A stretch of 64,000 bases of DNA from Macrolepiota albuminosa (lineage: Eukaryota > Basidiomycota > Agaricomycetes > Agaricales > Agaricaceae). Below the pieces are notes generated by a model that did no database searches, had not been told where the DNA came from, and saw only the letters and a list, made by a program, of their open reading frames with translations. The DNA lies in assembly GCA_027475525.1 (NCBI GenBank), contig JAMWFC010000049.1, positions 3,766,947-3,830,946 on the forward strand. Direction: 5' to 3'. The position numbers and the translations under genes are program-made. Below, one piece after another: positions 17,458-28,169 of this stretch; position 1 is the stretch's first letter; each line of letters begins with the position of its first letter.

Positions 17458-18726
17458 ATGGCTCCTCCTACTGGTCCCAAAAGATCCCTTGGTACTGACC
17501 CCTACTCTCTCCTTGAGAATGCCATTATCCGTGATAAGGATCAACAAATCAAGTCCGTCAAGCATATTGCTGCTTTTGGCACTGCTGTCACCCGCCTTTG
17601 TGAGGAAGCTCTTGCAAAAGAGTCCTCTACCCTCGTGTCCCGGCATCTCGGAGCTGCCGAACTTGTGTGTCATGTCTAATTTTGGCTCTTGTTCTAAGTT
17701 TAACTTTTTGCACATTGTCCCCAGATCTTCATTGATCACTCGGACTTCCCTGCCATTGCCGAGCAGTGTGGCCTTTATGATGTTCTCTATAAAGTCCAGG
17801 ACCGCATCGAGCGTCGCCTCCTCCAGACCTCTTCCAACCTCAAAAACTGGTGTATTTTTGCTGACAGCATCTTGAAATTAATCAATGACAAGCGTGCCGA
17901 AGAAGCTGCCAAACAAGCTGCTGCTAAAGAGCGCGCTGAGGTCACTCTTTGCATTTTTCCCCCATCCACTTCTTTTCTAATTTCTCCCTTCCTTTCCAGA
18001 CCCGCCGCCGTGATGAGGCTCGTCGTGCCCGTGACCGCCGCCAAGAGCGTGACAGCGACGTGGAAATGATGAGTGTGTCATCCCCTCGTCCTGCCAAGCG
18101 CAAGACTAACGACGTGAGCTTGTTTTCTATTTCTAGAAATACAAATCGACGAATTATTTACGCGTTTTGCGCATTTTTCACTCTCTCTCCAGCCCCCACC
18201 TGAGGCCGCACCCGACGCCAAGAGGCCTCGCGTTCAACCCTCTGTCGGTGCATTCCTTTTCTCCTTATTACATAACTCCACTTTAAATTTTCCCCTCAGC
18301 TTCTTATCGACCTGACGGCTCTTGCGCACAAGCGCTTCTTGACGAGACCGACCGCATCCTTGCCAAGGACGGCAAGGTCTCACGTGCTACCCTCCGAGAC
18401 TACCTCCAGGAACTCGACCAGACCGCTTGCCAACAGCTTTTTGCGCTGGACATGGCCCAGCAACGTTGCAAGCAACTTATTGCGCGCCGTGAAGCTGTCC
18501 GAACTGCTCTCGACAAGCAGGCTCTTTCTGATACGGAGATCCGTATCGGAGAGCTCCAAGTCGGATCCCCTTCTAAGTCGGTTCGTTTCCTCAGCTTATT
18601 CTGCTCCAATTTCGTACTCATTTTCTCTGTTCTTCTCAGACAGCCGTCGAAAGCCCGGATGTTGAAATCCCTGGGCCGGATCCCAAGATTGACGAGGTAA
18701 ACAATGCTATTGAGGCTACTTTGTAG
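17458..18726 (+). CDS. Antisense spliced accessory gene of family B (copy 1)
   Basis: Six exons, 17458-17664, 17725-17940, 18000-18113, 18193-18247, 18300-18580 and 18640-18726, total 960 nt and encode 319 aa. All introns (52-79 nt) are GT-AG, with phases 0,0,0,1,0. The protein has a helical N-terminal half (IDHSDFPAIAEQCGLYDVLYKVQDRIERRLLQ), an Ala/Glu/Arg-rich probable coiled coil, a basic possible nuclear signal (PAKRKTND, KRPRVQP), and a second helical domain ending in an acidic tail. It runs opposite to gag-pol, between pol and the 3' LTR. The gene at 55538-56816 is homologous and has the same exon count and phases. Function unknown; the basic segments suggest a nuclear or nucleic-acid role. 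Confidence 0.8.
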
Positions 18727-19873
18727 TTACAATAGTATTGTTACTACTCCGTAGCCTAATAAACTTGCTTTCTGCGTGCAATAACTTGAGTTTGACGCCT
18801 TTAATTGGCTTGACGTGTGCGTGATGTAAGTCTTCTTGATTGATCATGATCAGCCCTGCTGATCCGATGATCCGATCTCTGCCATCACTTCTTTTCCTTC
18901 TTTACTCGGCTCTCTATTTTCGTCACAGCCTCTCTCTTTCGTTCCAATCACCCGGAGAAGGCTGCTTCTGTTTGCCTCCCATCTTTCGGACCGTGATCCC
19001 CACTACTCGCTTCCATTTTTAGCCGATCGTGTGGGGTAACTCTTTGTTCCCCCACACTGACGTTACTTGCTGCGTTCTCCCTTACGCCCTGCCTTCCGCA
19101 CTCATCCCCTATTGCCACAGACTACACTCCAGGGACTCCTCTCTATCCAGGGCATGGCTGACTGCCCCCTACTACATACTCTTTCCTCGGTTGTCTCCCT
19201 TGGAAGTCCGATCACTCAGAACTTCGCTTCTCCGCATTGTTCCCTTATCTCGGTACACGACTTTTATCCCCTTGAGCTCTCTTTCGACGCCCTCTTCGTA
19301 TACGCGCAGACGGCAGCTGCAGTGGATCCCTTCCCCTCAGCAGTTCTGCTGACCCCGCGTTCGACTCTGTCTTGACGTGTTTTGTGCACCAATTGTCACT
19401 TCATTACGCTACGCCGTAGACACAGGGCCTTGTCTTGTAGTTCAACTAATATATTCCTTGTCATGTTCTCAGCAGTCGACGCCTTGCGCCGGCAGACCCA
19501 GTCCACACCTGCTCAATATATTGACAATAATATTCGTATTTCAACGCGTTTGATTGTGAACACGTGCTGCTTAATCACGCGTGACAACGTTATATAAGCA
19601 GGTGCACCGACGATTTGATTATCAAATCAGGAGCACCTGCTGACGTCAATGTGACCAATACGCGGTCACGTTTCCAAGAACGCTTGCACGCACGTCAACG
19701 TGATAACGCCTGCTCGCTGTCCCAACCCTCCTCGTGTTCCCTTCTACACCACCCAACTTCTTCCCAAACCCATGTAGTTTGTTTGTAGCAATTGTATCAA
19801 TTATTGCACAATGTCAATACATGTTTTCTGCACTTTCTCCCTCTAGTTCTGCCAGAACCTAAGGAAGACTGAG
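18727..19873. other. Non-coding stretch inside family B
   Basis: This stretch lies between the convergent ends of the antisense gene and pol. No frame resembles a protein. It holds a TATA-like TATATAA (19591-19597) directly followed by a two-tier dyad (19597-19641), and a further dyad GTGACC/GGTCAC near 19,650-19,670. Confidence 0.5.
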
Positions 19874-20185
19874 TTATTCTTCCAGTTCTTCTCCTAAGTG
19901 TACACCCCTGAGATAGAGGTCCTCCTCCACTTGTCCTTCCTGTTTCTCCTCCCTTAACTCTTGTAGTTTAGAGGGAGTAATATCAATCCATTCCTCAATA
20001 CTGGTAGGCAGAGTGATTTGCTGCCTAGCCTTGTAAGGTATAACCCTAAAGGCAGCCACCCTCTCTTGCCACACAGTACCATCCAACTCTGCCACTATGT
20101 AGTTCCCTCCTTTAGTCCTAGTCAACACTACCATAGGTCCCCAATAGCGAGCAGACATTTTCCCACTTAGAGATTTAGCTGCCAC
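19874..20185 (-). pseudogene. C-terminal tail of family-B integrase, out of frame
   Basis: The frame reads AAKSLSGKMSARYWGPM then GGNYIVAELDG and AAFRVIPY, the usual C-terminal part of this pol. It is separated from the main pol frame by a stop after KPRDLGI. The relative at 52,655-54,608 has a few extra residues (DLVLVKN) at this point, so a short deletion that shifted the frame is the likely cause. The strand-transfer core upstream is untouched, but the protein would lose its tail. Confidence 0.75.
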
Positions 20186-23100
20186 TATATTCCTAAGTCT
20201 CTTGGCTTGAACTTGTACTCCTTAATAGAAGCTTCATTTTCTCTTGTGAAGTTCTCTGCCCATCTCAACTTCTCCTTGCTAACTCTAGTCCTCATGTCCT
20301 CCACATGCTGGTAGTGCTTTGCCAGCGCTTGAGCCCTTAAGCCAATTAAGTCTTCTGTAGACACTGGTCCATCAGGCCAGTCTACTAGCCAAGTGGCTTC
20401 CACTAAGTCCAAGGGTAGTATAGGATGTGCTCCAGTTACTAAGAAGAATGGGGAGCACCCAAATCTCTTTCTAACTGTAATCCTGTCTGCCCACATTACA
20501 TGCCAGAAGAACCAGTACCACTTGGTTCTGTCTTCACAGGCTTTATACAAGGCCTGCCTCACATCCCAATGTGGTCTCTCTATCCTCCCATTAGCTCTAG
20601 AATTATAGGGAGCAATAGTTATGCCCTGTATCCCATACTTCTTAGATAGCCAATGTACCACTTTTGTGAACTGCCCAGCATTATCTGTTACAATAGTGCT
20701 TATACAGCCCCATCTGCATATCACTTCTTCAAACAACCACTGCCCAATCAACTTGTGGTTATCCTTCTTTAAAGGTCTACCCTCCATCCATGAGGTTAAA
20801 GCACACCTCCCATGTACAATATATTTACACCCATTTGAACTTGGTGTCATATGCATGGTATCCAAGTGTATGGTTTCAAATATACTGGGAGTGTAGGCTA
20901 CCACAGGCTGCCTGCATACTGCAACTTTCTGCCTTACTTGGCAAGCATGACAAGTGTCTATATACCACTTTACATCAGCTTCCATTTCTGGCCACCAAAA
21001 CCTCTCCTCCAGTAAAGCCTTAGTTGCAAAAGTCCCTCTGTGACCAAGTGCATCATGAGCAGACTTTAGCATATACATCCTCCTGTCCTTCTCTATGACT
21101 AGCTTGTGCTTCCCCTCTTCTCCTCTCTTGTAAAACCTTCCCTTGAGATCAAAGAAGAACTGCCTTGCAAACTTTAGAAATTGTCCTTCTTTCACCTCTC
21201 TGGGTACCTTTCCAGGATGCCTAAGCCAATCCTGTACTAGTGGTAAGAGGTTATCTAAGGATTTTCCCTTCTCAGTTCTCCTCTCTTCCTGGTACTCTTC
21301 CACAGTAGAGGCAGAGGGCCTTTCTGGCAACAAGAGTGTAGATAAAGTTAAGACTGCTACTGGATTCAGTGTAGTCCCTACTTTAGTGCTCTGTTCTTGT
21401 AAGCCCAAGGCTATCCCTTGCTCCCTGTCTCTACCCAAATCCACTTCCTCCTGTACATCCTCTGGAGTGACTGCTAACAAGTAGCCTCCTCTTGTATCAA
21501 TCTCATCCATGAAGTCTTCTAACTTGAGGGGCACATGTTCCTCCCAACCAGGTACTTTGTTAATCTCATCAGGATACTCAAAGGACATTGGCTTTGGATC
21601 ATCCAGTAAAGATGGGTCCACAGGAGGATACTCTTCATCTCCTGGTTGCTTCTCTCTGCGAGATAGACCATCCATACTGAAAGTCTTTCCTGGCACATGC
21701 CTCAAAGTGAAGTGATACATAAGTACAGCTTCCACCCAGCGCATTATAGTAGCATTAGGTCCTATTCCTGGGTTGCTCAGCATGCCCTTGAGGTATTTAG
21801 CATCACTCTCAATGATAAGCTTTCTGCACCCTAGTAACCAATAGCTGCTAACTTGTAATGCCCTCATAAGACCATACAACTCCCTCTTAGGTTGTGAAAA
21901 CCTAGCCTCCCTCTCATTCAAGGTAATGGACCCCAGTCTAGCACAAGTCCTCTGTTTTGGATTTGTACTGTCCTCTTGGAAGATCCCAAACCCAACAGCC
22001 ATCCAGGAAGTGTCTACTGCCAAGATGACAGCTCCTTCAGACTCATAGTCTATAGGTCTTAGAGCTGCACAACTTGCTAACCTCCTCTTCATCTCCTTCA
22101 TGGCCTCCTTCTGTTCTTCCTCCCAGACAAAAGCCACATCATCCTTAGTGAGCCTATTGATAGGCTCTGAGATCTTGGCATAGTCCTGGATGAACATCCT
22201 GAAGGTACCACAAGTTCCAAGAAACTTCCTAACCTCAGAGACATTGCGACAGTCTCCCCAACTCATGACCACTGCATATCTCTTTGTCTCTGGCTTGCGC
22301 CCCTCATAAGAACACAAGTGACCCACTACAGTGATTTCATCTGCACATAGCACAGACTTAGTCCCTGAGAAGGTTCCTCCAGCATACTTGATGCGCTGAA
22401 CAACTCTATTGACATTGTTCAGGTGCTCCCATACAAAGCGCCTAATCCCTTTATTCTCTGCAATAGTCTCATACCCTCCTCCTTCCAACTCATACCTAGT
22501 CTCAGGTCCTCTTATTGGAACATCATCAATATAAGGCCAAGTGACATGAGGTATCTCATCCTGCAAGATATAAGTAACATCATCATGGAAGATGGGAACT
22601 GAATTAGTCCATCCCATAGGCAATGTCACCAATCTCAGAGCTCCATAAGGTGTCTGAAAGGTGGTATAGTCTCTAGACTTAGGGTCCAAAGTCCTTTCAT
22701 CATATCCAACATAGAGATCACACATCCCACCACATGCTCTTCCAGCAAAGTGGTTGGCCAGTTCTTCTGTAGCAGGAGGTACTCCAGAATGAGCTATAGT
22801 GACTTTGTTTAGAGGTTCTAAACTGTGCACAAGCCTCAGACTTTTCCCATCCTTCTTCAGAACAGCGAACCATTGTGATCTATATGAGGAGTTTGACCTC
22901 TCATAAACCCCTGCTTCCAACTTCCTCTTAATCTCCTTGCACAGGTCATTGTACTTCCCAGGAGGTATGGGTCTGTTTTTCAACACCCAAGGCTGGTGAG
23001 GTACTACTGGCATAACAACAGGTGGGAAGTATTCCTCTTTGAACTTCCCCTTCTGACTGTCATTCCATGCAAAGGCCTCATTCTGCTGCATCATCAACTG

Positions 23101-23598
23101 GTGCAGTAACTTTCTCTCTTCTGGCCACAGAAACTCCCCTTCATGTGCTTGGTCAATAATCTGCTTGCACTCCTCTGTGTACCTCCCAGTAGGTCTGAAT
23201 TCAGGTGGATGTGGACTCAAAGGTGGCATGTCCTTTAAAGGATCCCCAGTGATATTCCTTTCTATCCTGAACTCCTCTGGTGTAGTACCCAACACAGGTC
23301 TAACTTTCTTGGCAACAGGCTTATATTTCCCAAACACTTGTACAGTTTCCTCCTGGCTTTTCTCCCCCCCACTCTTTAACTCTTCAGGTAGGTAGCCAAG
23401 CTCTCCATTCAGGTAAGCTCCCAGCAACTGCCCTGTCCTTTCTCCTTCTCTTCCAGTAGCATGGTAAGCAGCCAAGTACACATCTCTGAGTTCTTGCTGC
23501 TCAAAACTCTTCTCCTTGACACAGTACCCCTTGATCCAGAAACCTTCCTCCTCACTCCCCTCTATCATCACTGCAGCCTCTCCTTGATCTGGGATCAA
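20186..23598 (-). CDS. pol: Family-B pol: RT, RNase H, integrase
   Basis: This frame is -1 relative to the protease and is entered at GGGAAAA (23616-23622). RT lies at about residues 200-390, with YIDD as catalytic loop. RNase H starts around 530 (ILAVDTSWMAVGFG). The integrase zinc finger is HDALGHRGTF...CHACQ, and its catalytic residues are in HLDTMHM, VTDNAGQF and NGRIERPH. No chromodomain is seen. The tail is frame-shifted (previous entry). The copy at 52,655 is closely similar from MRWIESVL onward. The reading frame has no internal stop. Confidence 0.92.
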
Positions 23599-24610
23599 CT
23601 CCTCAAGGCTGAAGCTTTTCCCAACTCCTCCTTGTTGCCACCAGGGGGTGCCTTGCCTCTCTCATAAGTTGGCAGTGCAGTCCTCTTCCCAGTATTAGGA
23701 TCCCTGATAGTGATAATTGCACTACCATCCTTCAAGTTCTGCACATTACTCTCAGTGGCTGTATCAAATGGCCTCCCCAGTAATACTGTATAGGCAGGTT
23801 TCTCAAATATATGCACTTGCAAGTATATTGTGAAACCCTCAGCAAACTTGAAGGGCACATTCTTGGCCATCCCCAAAGACTCATTAACCTGCTGATTGGC
23901 ACTCTCCATGCGCAACCTTATATCAGGATCCCAAGTCAATCTCAGACTTAATGCCTTGTCCAAAGCCATGCACACAATCTGAGACCCACTGTCCAATATA
24001 GCCTCCACCTTAGCTTGGTCATTCACACTAGGGTACAGAGACCTCAACACTTGCAAGTCTCTGGCCACATAGACCACTTCTGGCCTATCCCCTGGTGGAA
24101 GCTGTTCCAAGAAGGTAGCCACACAGTCCTCATGAACCACTGATCCCTTTGGAACCCCTTCTTCTTCACTCTGAGAGATATGGTACCCTGGTTGAGGCAA
24201 GTCATCTATATTGACCTGGCTCATTACAGAGGCACTTCTATCCTCCTGTGCAAAGACCTTGGCAGCTGTCCACTTGGTAGCACCTTCCCTCCTCCTCCAA
24301 GTCTTCTCCAGAGCCTCCTGCAAGGCTGGCACCTTCAACAATTCCCTTGTAGAAATTGTCACCTCATTGTCCAATATTTTGCTGACAATCTCATCTTCCC
24401 TTCTCTGCCATACTCTGGGCTGATACAACTCTTTCTTGTCACTTTGAAATTTTACTATTTTCTCTCCATTGACAGCAGGCACCTGCTCAAAGGGCAGGTT
24501 CCCTTTGCCTACTTCTATAACTCCCCTTTGCCTTTTTAGATCACTCTCAGGTGGTAGTGGTGTCCTCAATTCAGGCTGGACTCTTCCATCTGCCACCATC
24601 CTTGAGTTCT
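23595..24610 (-). CDS. Family-B protease domain ORF
   Basis: The ORF is continuous with gag through a -1 shift at GGGTTTT. A retropepsin-type active site ILDSGSQIVCMALDKAL lies near residue 200, followed by a LLGRPFDTATESNVQNL block typical of the flap-to-C-terminal part. It ends in TGA at 23595-23597. Just before that, zero-frame codons GGA AAA lie within G GGA AAA, allowing a second -1 shift into pol. Separate gag, pro and pol frames joined by -1 shifts recall betaretroviruses rather than typical fungal gypsy elements. Confidence 0.8.
23616..23622 (-). promoter_or_regulatory. Slippery heptamer GGGAAAA between protease and pol
   Basis: On the minus strand zero-frame codons ...TTG GGA AAA GCT contain G GGA AAA, a canonical X XXY YYZ -1 slip site, 18 nt before the protease stop. 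Seven nt downstream CCTTGA (23608-23603) can pair with TCAAGG (23587-23582). The pol frame is exactly -1. Confidence 0.65.
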
Positions 24611-26071
24611 CTAAAAACCCTCCTGCTTCTGCTGGGTGTTCTTCTCATAAGTCTGACTCCTAGTAGTTATCAGACTTGCCACCAAGCTCTGCAGCTCCTC
24701 TATCTTCTTCTCCAAATCCTCTTTCTCCTTGGGCACTGCCTGCACATATGTAGACACACTAGGCACCACAGTGACTGGCTCTTCAACCCAACCATAGAAA
24801 GCAGCAGCCTTAGGATCCATGATAGCATTGACCCTTTCCTTGGGAGACACATTAGGTGGGCTCCTGGGAATGGGATCCCCAGAAGGTAGCCTAGGCCTGC
24901 CTTCAAAAAGAATAAGCTTGCCCTCTTGGACTTGAGTCCTGAGGTATTCACAGTCATTGGTCCTGTGTCCCAACTCCCAACAATGATAACAGTTTATTCC
25001 TGCTGCTGAACTGTTGCCTCCTGGAAACTGAACAGTCTGCAAGGCCTGAGCAGGCATCCCCATCCTATTCTGCAGACTTCCCTGCATGGGAGCCTGACTC
25101 TTTGCCTTCCACTCATTATTCATTGTCTGCATGAACCCCCTCAGACTGCTCATCTCCTTCCCCAGAGCCATGACTCCATCCTGCAAGTTGGCTAACCTTC
25201 CCTCAGTCTCCAGGTCAACCTCCTGCTTAACCTTGATCACCCCCGGAGCTCTCTCTTTTGTTCCCTCATCATCTCGGAATGATGTTCCGGAGTCGACTAA
25301 AATAGACACGATATTTATAACTTCCTTTAGATCATATCTGTCATCTTTGTGTCGTTTCCTAGATACATCACTGTAATGTCCGTACTTTTGCAAGGCTTGT
25401 GCTAAGATTAGCTCACGGAATGCTGGTGTGAAGCACTTGGTAAATTTGTCCACCAATGCTCCATTCCCTAGCACCCCTGTCAACTTCTTTGCCTCAGCCC
25501 GGAATTTCCGAACAAGCGCATGAATTTCTTCTGTGTCATGCTGCCCTAAACGTGCGTGCTCTCGACAGATCCGATCAAGCACTGCCACGCTTCCCTCATC
25601 TGAGATTGCTTCAGGGTAAGAACTTTGTATTTCTTTGACGAAATCGTCATACGTAGATTCGTCCCCAAAGCTATCTAACCCTCTCCACTCACTATCTGTC
25701 TCAGCGTCCACATATTCCGTCAACTTGTCCTTCCGTTCCTGGTCATCATTGATCCCTGCAGCCTTGAAGAGGCTCTCCATCTTTCGAAGGAAGCGCCGTA
25801 CTTCTGTAGGCTGTGTATGGGTGAACCGAGGAGCGTCACGACTTGTTGATAGTGGCAGCTTTTGTCTCACTATTTCGGCGGGCATATTTTGTGTTGGATT
25901 TTGTGTATTTGATGTATTTATACTTGAAATATTGATATCGTTGGATGTACGCTTTCTACTAGATCTCAAGATCTGTTCTGGGTCCCTGGCACTATTGAGT
26001 GTCGTGGTCTTGATGCTACGGGTTACGGGCTTGCGGACGTGCTCCGTGGTCTTGACCCGTTGCTTAGGCAC
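24611..26071 (-). CDS. gag: Family-B gag with CCHC zinc knuckle
   Basis: The frame is open from 26071, but the codon there is GTG; the first ATG is at 25885 (MPAEIVRQ). A gag core with EVRRFLRKMESLFKAAG and a Tyr/Glu-rich helix region spans about residues 85-260. A knuckle CYHCWELGHRTNDC follows near 360, and a short coiled coil (KEKEDLEKKIEELQSLV) lies before the end. It terminates at TAG 24611-24613, directly after the slippery GGGTTTT. Confidence 0.85.
   Translation of the reverse strand: MPKQRVKTTEHVRKPVTRSIKTTTLNSARDPEQILRSSRKRTSNDINISSINTSNTQNPTQNMPAEIVRQKLPLSTSRDAPRFTHTQPTEVRRFLRKMESLFKAAGINDDQERKDKLTEYVDAETDSEWRGLDSFGDESTYDDFVKEIQSSYPEAISDEGSVAVLDRICREHARLGQHDTEEIHALVRKFRAEAKKLTGVLGNGALVDKFTKCFTPAFRELILAQALQKYGHYSDVSRKRHKDDRYDLKEVINIVSILVDSGTSFRDDEGTKERAPGVIKVKQEVDLETEGRLANLQDGVMALGKEMSSLRGFMQTMNNEWKAKSQAPMQGSLQNRMGMPAQALQTVQFPGGNSSAAGINCYHCWELGHRTNDCEYLRTQVQEGKLILFEGRPRLPSGDPIPRSPPNVSPKERVNAIMDPKAAAFYGWVEEPVTVVPSVSTYVQAVPKEKEDLEKKIEELQSLVASLITTRSQTYEKNTQQKQEGF
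24614..24620 (-). promoter_or_regulatory. Slippery heptamer GGGTTTT at the gag stop
   Basis: Minus-strand zero-frame codons GAG GGT TTT TAG contain G GGT TTT abutting the stop. A -1 slip gives TTA GAG AAC TCA AGG ATG and continues into the protease ORF. Both the heptamer and the -1 relation are seen directly. Confidence 0.65.
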
Positions 26072-26210
26072 GGTTCTCTTTAGTCTCTCTGGGGTAGACC
26101 CTCTTGGTGCAAATGAAATCTTGTATTAAACTTGATGTGAACCGGACTTGATGGTCCACAATGATGAGCTTGATGTCGGTGTAACTTGTTGGTCACTTGC
26201 TAAACCAAAG

Positions 26211-26229
26211 CCCCTCGCGGTGGGCTCCA
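26211..26229 (-). promoter_or_regulatory. Primer binding site of family B
   Basis: Two nt inside the 5' LTR the minus strand reads TGGAGCCCACCGCGAGG, i.e. the complement of a tRNA 3' end ...GGGCTCCA. The TGG start and the spacing fit a tRNA primer site; I cannot name the tRNA. Confidence 0.55.
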
Positions 26230-26231
26230 GA

Positions 26232-27233
26232 TGTAGTACTTGGTAGAAGTATTACTTGATAGTTCTGGGGCTTGCTAGTATAGAATATGACCTTGAATTC
26301 ACACTGATTTTGACGGTGAAAGAGATAATTATGATCTTGAATGCGTTTAATAATTTTGCAAAACGCCGAGGTTTTGAGGAATTATAATATTGAATGAGAA
26401 TAATAATATTCCCACAAGTCGAGGTTTCTTAACAAACTCCGGCCTAAGCGATTCACTCCCTGGGAATCACCGAGCCTTTGCCTATCAATTGCCTGTCTAT
26501 TCTCTACTAAACTTGGGCTATTTATACTGTTTTTCTGGTGCACAGACCACTATCTACATATGACTCTTTGTCGGAAACTCTCCAACTTCCAGAACGTATT
26601 TGATAGTCCAATTTCCCTTTTGGGAGGCCTGTTTCAGTGCCACCCGTTCCACCATTCAACTTCTTGTTCCGCCATTCTTCCGGATGTTTTGGATTGCCAC
26701 TTCCCCATTTGCTTGAGCTCCATTTAGCATGATCTCCTTCATAGATCCTTCTTTCCTCTTTTAGCGCCTCCCTGCATCCCCTACTTCTTTCCTTTTCCCC
26801 TCCTTGTTGTCAAATCGAACATTGACTGATTTGACGATGAAATTGAGAATTATAATATTGAATGAATATAATAATTTCCCAATTTCATCCTATTCCGTCC
26901 ATTGCCGAACATTGACTGATTTGATGATGAAATTGAGGAATTATAATATTGAATGAGAATAATAATTCCCCAATTCCATCCTATTCCGTCCACTCTGCCA
27001 GCTTCCATGCTTCCCCTCCCCATTACAGTGGTTAGACTATTGTTGAGCTGATAGTTTGAACTGGTTCCTGCCTGTTGTTCTGTACTTTTCTGTGTATTTG
27101 TTGGGATGTTTTCGGAGATGGTTATTTGTTGAGACTGCTACCAGGAGGCTTACAGTTTTCAGCCCATATTTAAATGTTTATTTTGACTTCTGGTGCATGG
27201 TGTGTCCCTGACTGCTGGTACAGCGTCGTATCA
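26232..27233 (-). repeat. 5' LTR of family B
   Basis: This is the partner of 16245-17246 and is followed by CCGT, matching the four bases before the other LTR. The last G-alpha exon starts 23 nt later. Confidence 0.93.
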
Positions 27234-27356
27234 CCGTTATGAACTCCTTTGCATAGCCTTACACAAGCCACGGACACGCAGGATATCAGGCTTGTCTTTG
27301 CAGTAGTCAAAAAGACAATATTACAAAACGCATTGAAAGATTCTGGAATTCTCTAG

Positions 27357-28169
27357 TTTTGTCTGCATTTTGTTTTTGCTTTGCTTCTCGCCTATGGTTT
27401 TTAGTTGTATCATCATGTAGTGCTTTTTCTATATCCATGCTACTCCTATGGATGTCGTCATCATATTTTCAATATAATCTACCATCTTGTCGTATTATAC
27501 TTTCTTACATTTCATCGCCACCATGTCATCGGCTGCTTTACACACAATTCTCGAGGAAGATTATGTCTACAAGTTAGGTTTAGACTCACACTATTTCTGG
27601 ATGACGACTAAGCCGATACTTACATGCTATAGAGGGAAATGCTTGACATAATCATCCCCGCTTGTAGGGTGAGACTGTGCAATTATAGTTCGCACAAGAT
27701 GAATGTCATAGAAACTAACTGTTGAAGATTAGTTAGGGCCTAACTAACTAACCTTGCATATCATCTTCCTACCATGGGAAAACCCTTGCATAATCATCTC
27801 AAGTACCTTTCCTGTTGAAGCAGCGTCTCAAACCGTCCCTTGACCAAGTGACCCTTTTATGTTTATTTTATTTCAGCATTGACGTATATATGATGGATAT
27901 TATCCTGTTCAGGACCATTTCGGTTCAACAAATATCCCACACTATCAATCGTGGCCTTGGTTTATGAGTTACACATTCCGGTGGTCTATCACTTGTGGTT
28001 TCCTTTTTGTTGTCACGGATTACATTTTTAGGTTGACCCGAATCCTCGCTGGAGCCTGGCTGGCTCTGTAAACTTGACAAAATTTCCATCACTTTCACCA
28101 AGAATCTGTGGACAACATCACCCAGTCTTTAGAAAAGGCAAAGCCAAAATAGTCTCCCTATTCAATGAT
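27357..28169. other. 3' flank of G-alpha, no gene seen
   Basis: No supported coding frame. A short dyad TTAGTTAG-GGC-CTAACTAA lies at 27729-27747. Confidence 0.5.

Larger units (their letters stand above)
16245..27233 (-). mobile_element. Ty3/gypsy element family B, full length, in a G-alpha intron
   Basis: The LTRs are 16245-17246 and 26232-27233 (1,002 bp each, identical in all stretches compared; minus-strand ends TGATAC...TACTACA). The duplication is CCGT at 16241-16244 and 27234-27237. Minus-strand order is gag (24611-26071), protease (23595-24610), RT-RNase H-integrase (20185-23598) and a frame-shifted integrase tail (19874-20185). Between that and the 3' LTR lies a spliced gene on the opposite strand (17458-18726). 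A tRNA-type primer site follows the 5' LTR, and a G-rich polypurine tract adjoins the 3' LTR (17247-17259). Close relatives in the window are the truncated copy at 52,655-57,108 and the solo LTR at 32,626-33,665. Confidence 0.93.
13930..27356 (+). pseudogene. Heterotrimeric G-protein alpha subunit, split by a retrotransposon
   Basis: Seven exons fit: 13930-14047, 14104-14593, 14648-14770, 15085-15220, 15717-15836, 15932-16050, 27257-27356. They total 1,206 nt (401 codons plus stop) and all junctions are GT-AG in correct phase. Visible are the P-loop GSGESGKST, the switch I part [16 protein letters not shown] of switch II, NKID for guanine binding, TQATDT, and the end KDSGIL. The helical domain has an acidic insertion, as in expanded agaricomycete paralogues. 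Defects: TGA at 15113-15115 directly after DVGGQ, where the family has Arg; a start MCGCIS in which the myristoylated Gly2 is Cys; and an 11-kb gypsy element in the last intron (16051-27256). Probably non-functional. Confidence 0.9.

Noticed and set aside
18840..19375. ORFs of 60-107 aa in the family-B spacer
   Set aside because: Biased Ser/Leu/Pro composition, overlapping alternatives, no homology to anything in the second family-B copy.
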